This document shows, in pieces, positions 8,378 to 18,009 of a stretch of DNA of 64,000 nucleotides. The stretch covers positions 434,001 through 498,000 of the forward strand of contig CAVTUH010000001.1 of assembly GCA_963737835.1 (NCBI GenBank), given 5' to 3'. This stretch comes from Palsa-1248 sp963737835. Its GTDB lineage: Bacteria > Gemmatimonadota > Gemmatimonadetes > Gemmatimonadales > Gemmatimonadaceae. The position numbers were made by a program, and so were the translations under genes. Each line of letters opens with the position of its first letter. Positions within the stretch are counted from its first letter, which is position 1. The notes under the pieces are model-generated. The model saw only the letters and a list, made by a program, of their open reading frames with translations, made no database searches and was not told where the DNA came from.

Positions 8378-9917
8378 CTACGCTGGCACCATGAGCGCAG
8401 CCACTTCCGTCGCGGTCGCGTCACGAGTCACGAGCGCGCCGGTGATGCGACCCTGACGCATCACGAGTAGTCGGTCGCTCAACGCAAATGCCTCCTCGAG
8501 ATCGGAAGTGATCGCGAGGACCGCCGCGCCACGGGTCGCCAGCTCACGCAGCATGGAGTGAATCTCTTCTCGTGCGCCGGCGTCGACACCCCGCGTGGGT
8601 TCGTCAACAATGAGCACGCGGAGCGGCGGGCCCTCCTCCATGAGCCAGCGGGCCAGGACAATTTTCTGTTGGTTCCCTCCTGAGAGCCGGTCGACGGGTT
8701 GCTCGAGGTCCCGGATCTTGATCCGCAAAGCATCGACCCATGTCGCGGCTGCCCTACGCTCGCGCGTTCGGTCCAGGATCGGGATGAAGCGACCGCGCGC
8801 GAATGACCGCAGGCGGGCGAGCGTGATGTTGTGGCGCACCGAGGCCAGGGGGATGAGCGCGCCCGCCTTGCGATCCTCGCTCAGGTAAGCGACGCCGGCT
8901 CGCATTGCGTCTCCGGGCGTCCGAGGGGCCACCGCCCGACCATCGACCAGGATCTGCCCGCGGTGGCGGCGGTCCGCTCCGACAATCGCTCGCGCGAGCT
9001 CTGTGCGACCCGCGCCAACGAGTCCGACCAGCGCGACGATCTCCCCACCGTGAATCGCGAACAATGCATCGTGCACGACTGGCGTATCGAGCCCGACGAC
9101 CCGCAAGACATCTGGAGCGGCGGGTACTGCCGTCGCGGGCGCGTCAGGAACGGGCGCGCGGGTGTGCAGGACGCGGCCCACCATGAGGCGGATCATTCTC
9201 GTCGCGAGACATGGCTCGTGCAGGGCCATGCGCCACGCGGACGCCGTCTCGCAACACTGTGATCTCATCAGCGAGCAACGCGATCTCATCAAGCCGATGA
9301 GAGCAATACACGACGCCGACGCCCGACTCCTTGAGCCTGGCAATTTGGGCGAAGAGGGCGTCCGTCTCCCGCGCCGAGAGGATGGCCGTCGGCTCGTCGA
9401 GTATGAGGATCCTGAGCGCCGCGGCGAGCGCCCTGGCAATCTCCACCATCTCGCGCCGGGCGAGTGAAAGCATGCCGACCCGTGTATCGGCATCGATCGC
9501 TTCTCCGAGCGCCGACAAGACCGCGCGCGCATCCCCCCGCATGCGATCCCGGCGCACCACACCCCACGTTGATGGCTCGGCTCCGAGGAAGATGTTCTCC
9601 GCAACAGACAGCGCGGGGACCAGACTCAATTCCTGGTGAATCATCCGGACGCCCGCGCGGCGCGCATCGCGCGGTGATGCGAACGACACGGGGCTGCCGT
9701 CCAATGCCAGCGCACCACCCTCAGGATGGATCGCACCCGACAACACTCGCATGAGCGTCGACTTCCCAGCGCCGTTCTCGCCGACGAGCGCGTGGACAAC
9801 TCCCGCGCGAACGCTGAAGTCGACGTCAGTCAATGCTGCCACCGTCCCGAATCGAACCGAAACGGCGGACGCGCTCAATATCGTGTTTCCACGCGCCGTG
9901 CGATCCGAGGCGTTCAC
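8378..9917 (-). pseudogene. sugar ABC transporter ATP-binding protein (RbsA-like), +1 frameshift
   Basis: CUT2-type ATPase with two fused ABC domains, 512 residues when corrected, the normal size. The first half has Walker A GENGAGKST, LSLARREMVEIARALA and ILILDEPTA. The second has the degenerate Walker A GLVGAGRTE, LSGGNQQKIVLARWL and VLIVDEPTRGVDAGA, as in RbsA/MglA. The halves are in different frames. Removing one T from the TT at 9196-9197 joins SRDE to MIRLMVGRVL, which is exactly the family linker. The lesion is the same GATG-to-GAATG change seen in the permease. The start is GTG at 9917 after an AAGGTG site. Confidence 0.88.
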
Positions 9918-9927
9918 GGCGGCACCT

Positions 9928-10941
9928 TCAGCTGGTCGGCGCCGAACGTCCGTCGAAGGTCACGACCGGGATCGTGATCAGGGAGTCAACTGCCTGGTGG
10001 GCGAAGTAACGCGAGATCGCGTCGATGGTCCCCACGCCAATCCGATCAGGATGCTGCACAATGTCCGCCTTGAGCGGCGTATGTCCGCGGATCGCAGTGA
10101 CCGCCTCGGGGTCGGCATCGTAGCCGACGATGGTGAAATCATCGGGTGTCTTGCCGCGCGCCTGGGCCGCCGACAGTGCGCCGAGCGCCATCTCGTCGTT
10201 GATGGCGAAGATGCCGGTGAGATTGGGATGCGCCTGCAGCATGTCTTCGGCGACTTTGAGGGCGCGATCGCGTACGCCCCCACCGTTGAGCTCTCCGACC
10301 ACGTGGATATTGGGATAGGCGGCCATCGCGTCGGTGAACGCGTGCGCCCGCTCATAGCCCGTCTCGGTTTCGGCCTGGCCGATGATGCCGACGGTGCCGC
10401 GTTGACCGATCGCCTGCGCCATGAATGCCGCAGCCTCGCGGCCCCCCTCGCGGTTGTCGGAGGCGACGTGGGCCACCACCGACACCCCGTAGGCGCGGAT
10501 ATCTGCCGTGAACACGGGAATCCCGGCGGCCTTGGCGCGCTCGATCGCCGGCCCGATCCCTTTTGAGTCCACCGGACAGACCACGATGGCGTCGACCCGC
10601 TGCACAATGAAGTTGTCGATCTCCGCCTGCTGCCGGGCGAGATCGAAATCACCCGAGGTTACCAACAACTCGTAGCCGTTGGCCGCGGCCTCGCGTCGGA
10701 GACCACCCTCGAGCTGCCGGTAGAACTCCTGCTCCTTCGTCAGCAGGGTCACGCCGATCCGTTTGCCGCCGGCGACCGAGCCGCCCGAATCGAGCGCCGC
10801 GGCCGCACGAACGCGCCCGTCGCGGTGGCCGCCGCATGCCGTGATCGCCACGATCATCCACATGCCCGCTCGCAGTGCTTGGGCGCCCCGGCGGAGCATC
10901 CGGCTTGGTCTCGTCCACCGGCCGATTGGCCGCAGATTCAT
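9928..10941 (-). CDS. sugar ABC transporter substrate-binding lipoprotein
   Basis: 337 residues, periplasmic-binding-protein type 1 (RbsB/LacI-like fold). The N-terminus is long and basic and then reaches a lipobox (MIVAITACGG), so the mature protein is probably lipid-anchored at the cysteine near residue 36. The domain begins with RIGVTLLTKEQEFYRQLEGGLRREAAANGYELLV and contains VDAIVVCPVDSKGIGPAIERAKAAGIPVFTAD and the hinge segment LTGIFAINDEMALGALSAAQARG, all typical of simple-sugar binders. It is the first gene of the binding protein-ATPase-permease-kinase operon. The exact sugar is unknown. Confidence 0.88.
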   Translation of the reverse strand: MNLRPIGRWTRPSRMLRRGAQALRAGMWMIVAITACGGHRDGRVRAAAALDSGGSVAGGKRIGVTLLTKEQEFYRQLEGGLRREAAANGYELLVTSGDFDLARQQAEIDNFIVQRVDAIVVCPVDSKGIGPAIERAKAAGIPVFTADIRAYGVSVVAHVASDNREGGREAAAFMAQAIGQRGTVGIIGQAETETGYERAHAFTDAMAAYPNIHVVGELNGGGVRDRALKVAEDMLQAHPNLTGIFAINDEMALGALSAAQARGKTPDDFTIVGYDADPEAVTAIRGHTPLKADIVQHPDRIGVGTIDAISRYFAHQAVDSLITIPVVTFDGRSAPTS

Positions 10942-10960
10942 GGCGTAGACTCTAACACGT

Positions 10961-10979
10961 TCGGGCGCGTTGCGCCCGA
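10961..10979 (-). terminator. possible hairpin between the lipoprotein and ABC operon
   Basis: An 8-base stem (TCGGGCGC with GCGCCCGA) and 3-base loop lie just upstream of the binding-protein gene and downstream of the minus-strand lipoprotein. There is no T-run, so it is only a weak terminator candidate or a leader hairpin. Confidence 0.3.
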
Positions 10980-11100
10980 GCAGACCGAATCGAGAATGGA
11001 GAACAGGAGAGTGAGGCCGGCACTATTCGTGATTCGCCGGGTATCGTACGGCTTGTCTCCTCTCACCTCTCTCCTTTCTCAGGCGTGCCCGGCGTCGCGA

Positions 11101-11640
11101 TTAGTTTGTGATCGTGATGCTACCCGGGCCGAGAATCTGTGTCTGGTGTGGAGTCACACACCCGTTCATCATCCATTGCGCGGGGTACGTGCCCGATGCG
11201 AGCCGCGGGGTTGCGGTCAAGGGGATGATCGCGGTCGTCGTCGTGAGCGAGGACGACAGGAATTGTCGGGTCGTGCCGGATGGGGGCGTGATAACGAGAA
11301 CGAGTTGTGTCGCGGTCGTGTCGGGGAAGCTGCCGCTCACCGACAGGATCAGCGGCTGCACCTCCGTCACCGAGGCGACGCTGCCGCACGGGCTGCTGTC
11401 CAGGGCCTTGGTACTGCAGCCGATGACCGGCAGTGATGCGGACACGGCGAAGCCCAGCAGGAGGGCGCGGGATCTCCGTGGGCTGCCACGGCCTGACGGC
11501 GCCGTGGGCCGCGGAGAGTCGAGACCCACTGACCGGTGGCACCGGCGGCGACGGAGAAGGCACATCGCGCGAATGTGCCGCGGACGCGCCTGTCGGGCGG
11601 CAGTGCAACGATCTAAGATCTGACGGATGCTGGCACGCAT
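11101..11640 (-). CDS. small putative lipoprotein, function unknown
   Basis: 179 residues from the ATG at 11640, which has a G-rich ribosome site about 7 bases upstream and an AT-rich TATATAT element just before that. A lipobox-like stretch (LLLGFAVSASLPVIGCSTK) lies unusually far in, at about residue 75, so the true start may be one of the later in-frame codons near 11565 or 11529. The mature part is a compact beta-rich domain with threonine-rich strands (TTATQLVLVITPPSGTTRQFLSS) and two cysteines, somewhat like immunoglobulin/TIG folds. It is divergent from the efflux operon across a 270-base region and might share its control. I do not recognise the family. Confidence 0.5.
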   Translation of the reverse strand: MRASIRQILDRCTAARQARPRHIRAMCLLRRRRCHRSVGLDSPRPTAPSGRGSPRRSRALLLGFAVSASLPVIGCSTKALDSSPCGSVASVTEVQPLILSVSGSFPDTTATQLVLVITPPSGTTRQFLSSSLTTTTAIIPLTATPRLASGTYPAQWMMNGCVTPHQTQILGPGSITITN

Positions 11641-11912
11641 GACCGGTCCCCCCCTGAGAGATATATACGAGGGATGTCCAAGCGTCTGCCGGGTTTGGTG
11701 CGTATAGCGCGTTGTGCGTGCTTGCCATAGACCGCCCCGGTTTGCCGCGCCCGTCTAGCGGCGTGCCCGCCGCCCTCGCTCCGGGGGCAGGCCGCCCCAT
11801 CTCCAAGGTCAGGTATCTGTCGCTGTTTGAAGGCGGCGGGGGCCATATTTTCGCGTCGCTCGCGCGAGCGGGCTTGCCCCACAGTCGTCCCTTCTTCCTC
11901 CACACCGGGATC
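11641..11912. other. divergent intergenic region between lipoprotein and efflux operon
   Basis: 272 bases that must hold promoters for both directions. The lipoprotein side has a TATATAT box near 11660. I see no clear operator palindrome. Basic open frames here look like noise. Confidence 0.5.
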
Positions 11913-13370
11913 ATGCGGTTCTACGTTGTGTGGTGCGCTCTCGCCGTTGTCGCAACGGCGGCTCGCGCCCAGCAGCCCACGACACCCGGCCAACCGGCCG
12001 ATACTGGCGCGCGCCGCGATTCAGCCCGGACTGGGCTCGGACTTCGTTACCCTCTGCTGCCCAATTTGGCCGATACCTCAAACATGGTGCGAGAACTCAG
12101 TCCCGACCGTGCCGCGCGCGAGGCGATGGCTGGTGTCCGGCAAACCGACACCGTCGCGCGAGACACCGTACGGTTGACGCGGCAACAAGCCGTGGGCGAG
12201 GCGCTGGCGCACAATCCACAGCTGGAGGTCGCTCGCCAGCAGACGGCGGAAGCCCGCGCCCAGCGTGTGCAGGATGTCGCCATTCCGGACCCAGTTGGTT
12301 CGGCCTCGATTACGACCCAAGGCGGTGCTCCCCCGTACAAGCCGCTCACTGCCTCCCTGACCGTCCCATTTCCGGACAAGTTTCGGCTTCAATACAATAT
12401 CGGAACGGCCGGCGTTCGAAGCGCCGAGTACAACTACAAGGCGCTGCGACAGCAAATCGAATCACAGACCGCGCAGACGTACGACTCGATGCGAGTAGCC
12501 TTGCGACACCGCACAGACCTGACCGATAGCTACGGGCTGGCGGCGGACTTCCTTACCAAGACCCAGGCACGATATGCCGCCGGCACCGCGGCAAAGCTCG
12601 ATGTCGTACGTGCGCAGGTGGCCGTTGGCCAGGCTGGCAATGCGCTGCTCGCGAATGGTCTCGCGATCGCGAATGCCCGCGCGTCGCTCAACCGTCTGCT
12701 GGGGCGCGCGTTGCCGACTCCGCTCATGCCGGCCGACACCCTGGGCGTGCCGCCGCCGCTCCCCGACCTCGCGCCGCTCGAGGCGCATGCGCTGGCCAAT
12801 CGACCCGAGCTCGCCGGTCTGCAGGCGCAGCAGTCGGGGGCGCACGCTTCGACCGCGCTGGCGGCCGAGTACTGGATCCCGGACCTGTTTTTCTCCGTCG
12901 GCAAGGACTTTGGTGCACCGGACGCGTACATCCCGAACCAGAACGTCTATTGGCAGTACGGCTTGAGTGTGCCGTTGCCGGTGTTCTTCTTTCAGCACAC
13001 ATCCGGTGATCTCGCGCAGGCGCGGCATCATGAGGCCGAGCTGGCGGCGTCGTATCGAGACCTGCGCGCGCAGGTCGATCAGGATGTTCGTGTCAGCTAC
13101 GCCACGGCCGCGACGACCCTCCAGCAGCTGCTCTACCTGCGCGACCAGGTCGTGCCCGGGGCGCGAGAGGAATATCGGATCGCGGCCGCCAGTTATGCGC
13201 TTGGTGGATCGTCCGCGCTCGACGTGATCCAGGCCCGTACGGATCTCGTGTCGGCCGAGAGCCAGTTTACAGATGCGCTGGCCGCCGCGAACGCCGCGCA
13301 GGCCGACCTGGCCCGCGCGGCGGCGGCGCCGTTGTCAGACTTCCGATCGGGGGCCACCAATGCCCATTAG
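11913..13370 (+). CDS. TolC/CzcC-like outer-membrane efflux protein
   Basis: 485 residues from the ATG at 11913, which begins a Sec signal peptide (RFYVVWCALAVVATAARAQ). The frame is open upstream but carries no signal there. The two repeated alpha-hairpin/beta units of the OEP family are visible: LTRQQAVGEALAHNPQLEVARQQTAEARAQ opens the first and LEAHALANRPELAGLQAQQSGA the second. YAAGTAAKLDVVRAQVAVGQAG and YALGGSSALDVIQARTDLVSAESQFTDALAAANAAQADL are the matching helical repeats. It forms the outer-membrane channel of the tripartite pump encoded by the next two genes; its end overlaps the adaptor gene by 11 bases. Confidence 0.9.
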   Translation: MRFYVVWCALAVVATAARAQQPTTPGQPADTGARRDSARTGLGLRYPLLPNLADTSNMVRELSPDRAAREAMAGVRQTDTVARDTVRLTRQQAVGEALAHNPQLEVARQQTAEARAQRVQDVAIPDPVGSASITTQGGAPPYKPLTASLTVPFPDKFRLQYNIGTAGVRSAEYNYKALRQQIESQTAQTYDSMRVALRHRTDLTDSYGLAADFLTKTQARYAAGTAAKLDVVRAQVAVGQAGNALLANGLAIANARASLNRLLGRALPTPLMPADTLGVPPPLPDLAPLEAHALANRPELAGLQAQQSGAHASTALAAEYWIPDLFFSVGKDFGAPDAYIPNQNVYWQYGLSVPLPVFFFQHTSGDLAQARHHEAELAASYRDLRAQVDQDVRVSYATAATTLQQLLYLRDQVVPGAREEYRIAAASYALGGSSALDVIQARTDLVSAESQFTDALAAANAAQADLARAAAAPLSDFRSGATNAH

Positions 13371-14595
13371 GGCTGCCAGTTTATCAAGACGACAAGTCGC
13401 ACCCACCCCAGGGCGCGCGGGTACGTGGCACCGGTGTACCCTGGCATTGCTGGGAACGACTGTAGCTGCCGGAGCATGCTCGCGGCCGGCGGCGACGACG
13501 CAGGGCGGCGACGCCGCCGGGGGTAGCGCCGCCAGCTCTCCGTCAGCGACGCCGGCGCACTCCGCTTTTTTCCTGACCGAGGAACAGCGCGCGCGCATTC
13601 ACACCGTCACGATCACGCCGTCCACCTATCGACCCACCATCATCACGACGGGGACCGCTGCGTTCGACGGCGACCGTTCGACGCCGGTGCTGACGCAGAT
13701 CTCCGGTCCGGTCGCCCAGATCCTGGTCACGACGGGCACGCGTGTGCAGCCAGGGACGGCTCTGGCGCGCGTGACGTCGCCTGACTTTGCCCAAGCGATG
13801 GCGGCGTTTCAGAAAGCGCAGACCGCGCTCCGCAACACAACGCGCATTGCGCTGCTCGATGAGCAGCTCTTCAAGAACGATGCAATCGCGCGCAGCGACC
13901 TGGATCAGGCACGATCCGACTCCGCGTCGGCCTGGGCCGATCGCGAGGCGGCGATCGAGCAAATGGTGGCTTTTGGGGTGGACTCGTCGACGATCGACGC
14001 GATCCGCGAAGGGCGGCCGTCACCGCCGGCGCCGGGCGTCATCCGCGCGCCGATCGCGGGCGTGGTCGTTGAGAAGCTCATCAACCCCGGTCAGGTCGTG
14101 CAGGCCGGGCAGACGCAGGCATTCACGATCGCCGACCTCTCCAGCATGTGGGTCATGGCCAACGTCTTCGAGTCAAACCTCGCCGACGTCTCGCGGGGCG
14201 AGCCCGCGTGGATCACGACCGACGCGTGGCCGGATACTCTGCGGGGGCGCGTGGACTACGTGGCGGCGATCGTCGATACGGCGACGCGCGCCACATCAGT
14301 CCGCGTCGTCGTGCAGAACAAGCGTGAGCTCCTCAAGCGCGACATGTACGTGCGTGTCGCCATCGAGGCAGCGAAGCCGCGGCAGGGCATCCTCGCCCCG
14401 GTCTCCTCGGTGTTACGCGACGAACAAGATCTGCCGTTCGTGTTCTTGGCGCAGATAGACGGCGGATACGATCGCCGATCCATCACGCTGGGATCGCGAG
14501 TCGGAGACGAGTACGAGGTCACCCAGGGGCTCGCGGCCGGCGACCGCGTGGTGTCGGAAGGTGGTCTCTTCATCCAGTTCGCTGAAAGCCAGTGA
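13360..14595 (+). CDS. RND efflux periplasmic adaptor (HlyD/CusB family)
   Basis: 411 residues. The N-terminus ends in a lipobox (LLGTTVAAGACS), so it is probably a lipoprotein facing the periplasm. Beta-barrel and lipoyl strands follow: ITTGTAAFDGDRSTPVLTQISGPVAQILVTTGTRVQPGTALARV, the alpha-hairpin with FQKAQTALRNTTRIALLDEQLFKNDAIARSDLDQARSD, then the second lipoyl half VIRAPIAGVVVEKLINPGQVVQAGQTQAFTIADLSSMWVMANVFE, which is typical of the heavy-metal (CusB/CzcB) branch. It links the channel and pump, with overlaps of 11 bases upstream and about 35 downstream. No metal-binding cluster identifies the substrate. Confidence 0.9.
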   Translation: MPIRAASLSRRQVAPTPGRAGTWHRCTLALLGTTVAAGACSRPAATTQGGDAAGGSAASSPSATPAHSAFFLTEEQRARIHTVTITPSTYRPTIITTGTAAFDGDRSTPVLTQISGPVAQILVTTGTRVQPGTALARVTSPDFAQAMAAFQKAQTALRNTTRIALLDEQLFKNDAIARSDLDQARSDSASAWADREAAIEQMVAFGVDSSTIDAIREGRPSPPAPGVIRAPIAGVVVEKLINPGQVVQAGQTQAFTIADLSSMWVMANVFESNLADVSRGEPAWITTDAWPDTLRGRVDYVAAIVDTATRATSVRVVVQNKRELLKRDMYVRVAIEAAKPRQGILAPVSSVLRDEQDLPFVFLAQIDGGYDRRSITLGSRVGDEYEVTQGLAAGDRVVSEGGLFIQFAESQ

Positions 14596-17500
14596 TGACG
14601 CAACCGCCGTCGCTCCATCCCCCAGGCACGAGGATCTCGGATCGTCGTACGACGGGGCCGAATCGCTGGTCGAACCTGCAGTCGGCGCCCCTGTCAGCAT
14701 CATCAATCGGCTGGTTCGAGGCGCGCTCGGTCAGCCTCTGTTGGTCACGCTCCTGGTGGCGACGATGGTCGGACTCGGCATCTGGTCGCTGACGCGCCTG
14801 CCGGTTGACGCCTACCCCGACCTGTCGCCGCCGATGGTCGAGGTGATCACCCAGTGGCCAGGTCGTGCGACCGAGGAGGTCGAGCGACTCATCACCGTCC
14901 CTGTCGAGATCGGGATGTACGGGATCCCGCAACTGCGGGTGGTGCGGTCGATCTCTTTGTACGGGCTTTCCGACGTGATCATGACGTTTCAGGATGGCGT
15001 CGACCCGTACTTCGCGAGAGAGCAAGCGTTCCAGCGCCTGAACAATGTCACTCTGCCGAACGGCGTCACGCCGAGCATCGCGCCGCTGTCATCGCCGTCC
15101 GGCCTGGTCTATCGCTACGTACTGCAAAGTCCCGATCGCAGCGCGATGGACCTGAAGACGATCGACGATTGGGACATCTCGAAGGTGTACCGGGCCGTCC
15201 CCGGGGTGGCCGACCTCTCCCCGCTAGGCGGTCCGACGATGCAGTACCAGGTCCTCATCGATCCGATCAAGCTGGCCGGGGCCGGACTCACCGTGCCGAT
15301 AGTCTCGGCGGCGCTGGGGGCCAACAACGACAACGCGGGCGGCGGGTTTTACTCTGAAGGCGGACAGTTCTACTACGTCCGCGGCTTGGGACGCGTGGCA
15401 ACGCCGCAGGACATCGCCAACATCGTCGTCGCAGTGAAGAACGGCACTCCGGTGCTGGTGAAAGACATCGGCGAAGTGGTGATTGGGCAGGCACCCCGTC
15501 TGGGACAGTTCGGGTATGACAGCGCCAACGACGCGGTCGAAGGCGTGATCCTCATGCGCACTGGAGAGCAGGCACAGACGGTGCTCAAGCGCGTCGAGAC
15601 GGCGACCGATTTCCTCAACCATACGCTGCCCAAGGACGTTCGCGTCGAGGCGTTCTACGATCGGAGTGACCTCATTCATCTCACGACGCGCACGGTCGCG
15701 GGCAACCTGCTGCGCGGTATCGTGCTCGTCGTCGTCGTGCTCGTGTTCTTCCTGTACGACGTGCGCTCGGGCCTGATCGTTGCGACGACGATCCCGTTGT
15801 CGCTGCTCTTCGCCTTTATCTGTCTCGATCTTCGACACATTCCGGCGAACCTGCTGTCGATCGGAGCGATCGATTTCGGGATCCTGGTCGACGCATCCGT
15901 CGTCATGGTCGAGAACATCCATCGGCAGCTGGCGATCCGGCACGGCACGACGTACTCGACTCGCGAAGTCATTGCGGGAGCGGCCGCCCAGGTCGACCGC
16001 CCGATCGTGTATGCGGTCGCGGTGATCGTCACGGGATTCTTGCCGATCTACGTCTTGTCAGGTCCGTCGGGTCGGCTCTTCAAGCCGATGGCCGACACCA
16101 TGATCTACGCGTTGATCGGCGCGCTGCTCGTGGCGCTTACAGCTCTCCCGATTCTGTGCCTTTTCGTCCTCCGCAAGGGCGTGCGCGACCGCCGCAACCC
16201 CGCCTTCGAGTGGATTCGCGACCACTACATGCGGATGTTGCACTGGTGTCTGGAGCGCCCGCGGACAACGTTGGCGATATCGGTCGGGATTTTGATCCTG
16301 ACGGTCCCGCTCTGGTTCTCGCTCGGTGCGGAATTCATGCCCAAGCTCGATGAAGGCGCACTGTGGGTTCGGGCCACCATGCCGTACACCATCTCGTTTG
16401 ACGAGTCGTCGCACATCGTGCCGCAGATCCGCGCGGTGCTCCACTCCTTTCCGGAGGTCACGGTCGTCGCCGACGAGCACGGACGTCCTGACGATGGCAC
16501 CGACCCGACGGGCTTCTTCAACGCAGAGTTCTACGTCGGTCTCAAGCCGTACAATGAGTGGACGGGTCCGTATCACGACAAGAATGCGTTCATCGAAGCC
16601 GTCAATCGAAAGCTGCAGGTCTTTCCCGGCATCACGTTCAACTACACGCAGCCCGCGGAAGATGCCGTCGATGAGGCCGAGACCGGGCTCAAGAGCTCAC
16701 TCAATGTGAAGGTTTTCGGATCGGATCTCGCGATTCTCGAAGAGCGCGGCAAGCTGATCAAGCACGTCATGGAGCGCGTGCGCGGGATCACGCACACGAC
16801 GCTGGTCCAGGAGCTCGGCCAGCCCGCGCTGACGGTCGACATCGATCGCGACAAGATCGCGCGGTATGGGATCAATGTGGCTGACGTCAACGGTCTCATC
16901 GAGGCGGCGGTGGGCGGCCAGGCGGCCACGCAAGTGGTGCAAGGGGAAAAGGTGTTCGATCTCGTCGTTCGCCTGCAGCCGCAATACCGAGAGACGCCGC
17001 AGGCGATCGGCAACATTCTCGTCGCGACCCCCGCCGGGCAGCAGATCCCGATCCGCGATCTGGCGACCATCAGGGTCTCGCAGGGCGCGGCCTTCATCTA
17101 TCGACAGGACAACTCGCGCTACATCGGGATCCAGTATTCCGTGGAGGGCCGCGACCTGGCCAGTGCCGTGCAGGAAGCGCAAGCAGCCGTCGCACGAGAA
17201 GTCAAGCTCCCGCAGGGCTATCGCGTCGTGTGGGGAGGCGAATACCAGGAGTACACGTCGTCGCGGGCCGAGCTCCGGATCGTGCTGCCGGTGACGCTGG
17301 CGCTCATCCTGGCTGTCCTGTTCGCCCTGTATCGCAACTTCAAGTTTCCGCTCATCACGTTGCTCGGTGTGGTGCTGTCGGACCCGATCGGAGGTGTGCT
17401 CGCCCTCGCGATCACCCGCACCCCGGTGTCCGTCTCATCGGCGATCGGATTTCTTGCCCTCTTCGGCGTCTCGGTGCAGACAGCGGTCGTCTACATCTCG

Positions 17501-17773
17501 TATGCGAACGAGCTCCGCTTGGCCGGCATCTCCATCACTGAGGCGGCACGGCAAGCGGCGCGTCTCCGGCTGCGTCCCATCGCGATGACGGCACTCGTCG
17601 CTGCTCTGGGCTTGCTGCCCGCAGCGCTGGCGACCGGCGTTGGCACGGACACCCAGCGCCCGTTTGCGCTGGTCATCGTCGGCGGCCTCTTCTCGCGGCT
17701 CTTGATCAGCATCTTCCTCATGCCCGTCCTCTACGAGATGGTCGCGCGACCGGGAGATCACCTGGCGGTCTGA
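14561..17773 (+). CDS. RND efflux permease, CusA/CzcA family
   Basis: 1070 residues, normal for the HME-RND branch. The pattern LPVDAYPDLSPPMVEVITQWPGRATEEVERLITVPVE after helix 1 is the CzcA/CusA signature, and IDFGILVDASVVMVENI carries the helix 4 proton-relay aspartates. VGTDTQRPFALVIVGGLFSRLLISIFLMPVLYE is the usual C-terminal helix pair. It pumps a substrate from periplasm or inner membrane through the adaptor and channel encoded upstream. The start is GTG at 14561, inside the adaptor gene; later starts are not obvious. Substrate could be a divalent metal, but some relatives export organics. No regulator gene is adjacent. Confidence 0.9.
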   Translation: MVSSSSSLKASDDATAVAPSPRHEDLGSSYDGAESLVEPAVGAPVSIINRLVRGALGQPLLVTLLVATMVGLGIWSLTRLPVDAYPDLSPPMVEVITQWPGRATEEVERLITVPVEIGMYGIPQLRVVRSISLYGLSDVIMTFQDGVDPYFAREQAFQRLNNVTLPNGVTPSIAPLSSPSGLVYRYVLQSPDRSAMDLKTIDDWDISKVYRAVPGVADLSPLGGPTMQYQVLIDPIKLAGAGLTVPIVSAALGANNDNAGGGFYSEGGQFYYVRGLGRVATPQDIANIVVAVKNGTPVLVKDIGEVVIGQAPRLGQFGYDSANDAVEGVILMRTGEQAQTVLKRVETATDFLNHTLPKDVRVEAFYDRSDLIHLTTRTVAGNLLRGIVLVVVVLVFFLYDVRSGLIVATTIPLSLLFAFICLDLRHIPANLLSIGAIDFGILVDASVVMVENIHRQLAIRHGTTYSTREVIAGAAAQVDRPIVYAVAVIVTGFLPIYVLSGPSGRLFKPMADTMIYALIGALLVALTALPILCLFVLRKGVRDRRNPAFEWIRDHYMRMLHWCLERPRTTLAISVGILILTVPLWFSLGAEFMPKLDEGALWVRATMPYTISFDESSHIVPQIRAVLHSFPEVTVVADEHGRPDDGTDPTGFFNAEFYVGLKPYNEWTGPYHDKNAFIEAVNRKLQVFPGITFNYTQPAEDAVDEAETGLKSSLNVKVFGSDLAILEERGKLIKHVMERVRGITHTTLVQELGQPALTVDIDRDKIARYGINVADVNGLIEAAVGGQAATQVVQGEKVFDLVVRLQPQYRETPQAIGNILVATPAGQQIPIRDLATIRVSQGAAFIYRQDNSRYIGIQYSVEGRDLASAVQEAQAAVAREVKLPQGYRVVWGGEYQEYTSSRAELRIVLPVTLALILAVLFALYRNFKFPLITLLGVVLSDPIGGVLALAITRTPVSVSSAIGFLALFGVSVQTAVVYISYANELRLAGISITEAARQAARLRLRPIAMTALVAALGLLPAALATGVGTDTQRPFALVIVGGLFSRLLISIFLMPVLYEMVARPGDHLAV

Positions 17774-17789
17774 GAGCGGAGCTAGGGCA

Positions 17790-17828
17790 GAACGGCGGGT
17801 TCGAGGTCTGGGGGTTGGGGGTTCGGGG
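17790..17828 (+). repeat. G-tract repeat after the efflux operon (possible G-quadruplex)
   Basis: Starts with AACGGCGGGTT just after the RND stop and has four G-runs of 3-5. Similar tracts follow the stops at 3117 and 31628. Confidence 0.6.
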
Positions 17829-18009
17829 TAACTGCAACTCACCCGGCTTTTTTCCTCCGCTCTCTCATCTCCTCCCACCCTTTGATATGCTCCGACTTGC
17901 GGGGTACTTTTGCGCCCACATGCCCGGCGACCCGAGGCGCCTGTCCGGTGGCCTCGTAGTCACTCGTGCATGACCAGTCCGACACCTTCACCTGGGAGAG
18001 CCGATCATC

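Noticed and set aside
6723..8456. 577-residue plus-strand frame across the ROK and permease genes
   Set aside because: Low-complexity R/P/T-rich composition; antisense to recognised proteins.
7690..9200. Programmed +1 frameshifting in the ABC genes
   Set aside because: No slippery codon, stop or stimulatory element at the sites, and unrelated genes show the same base change.
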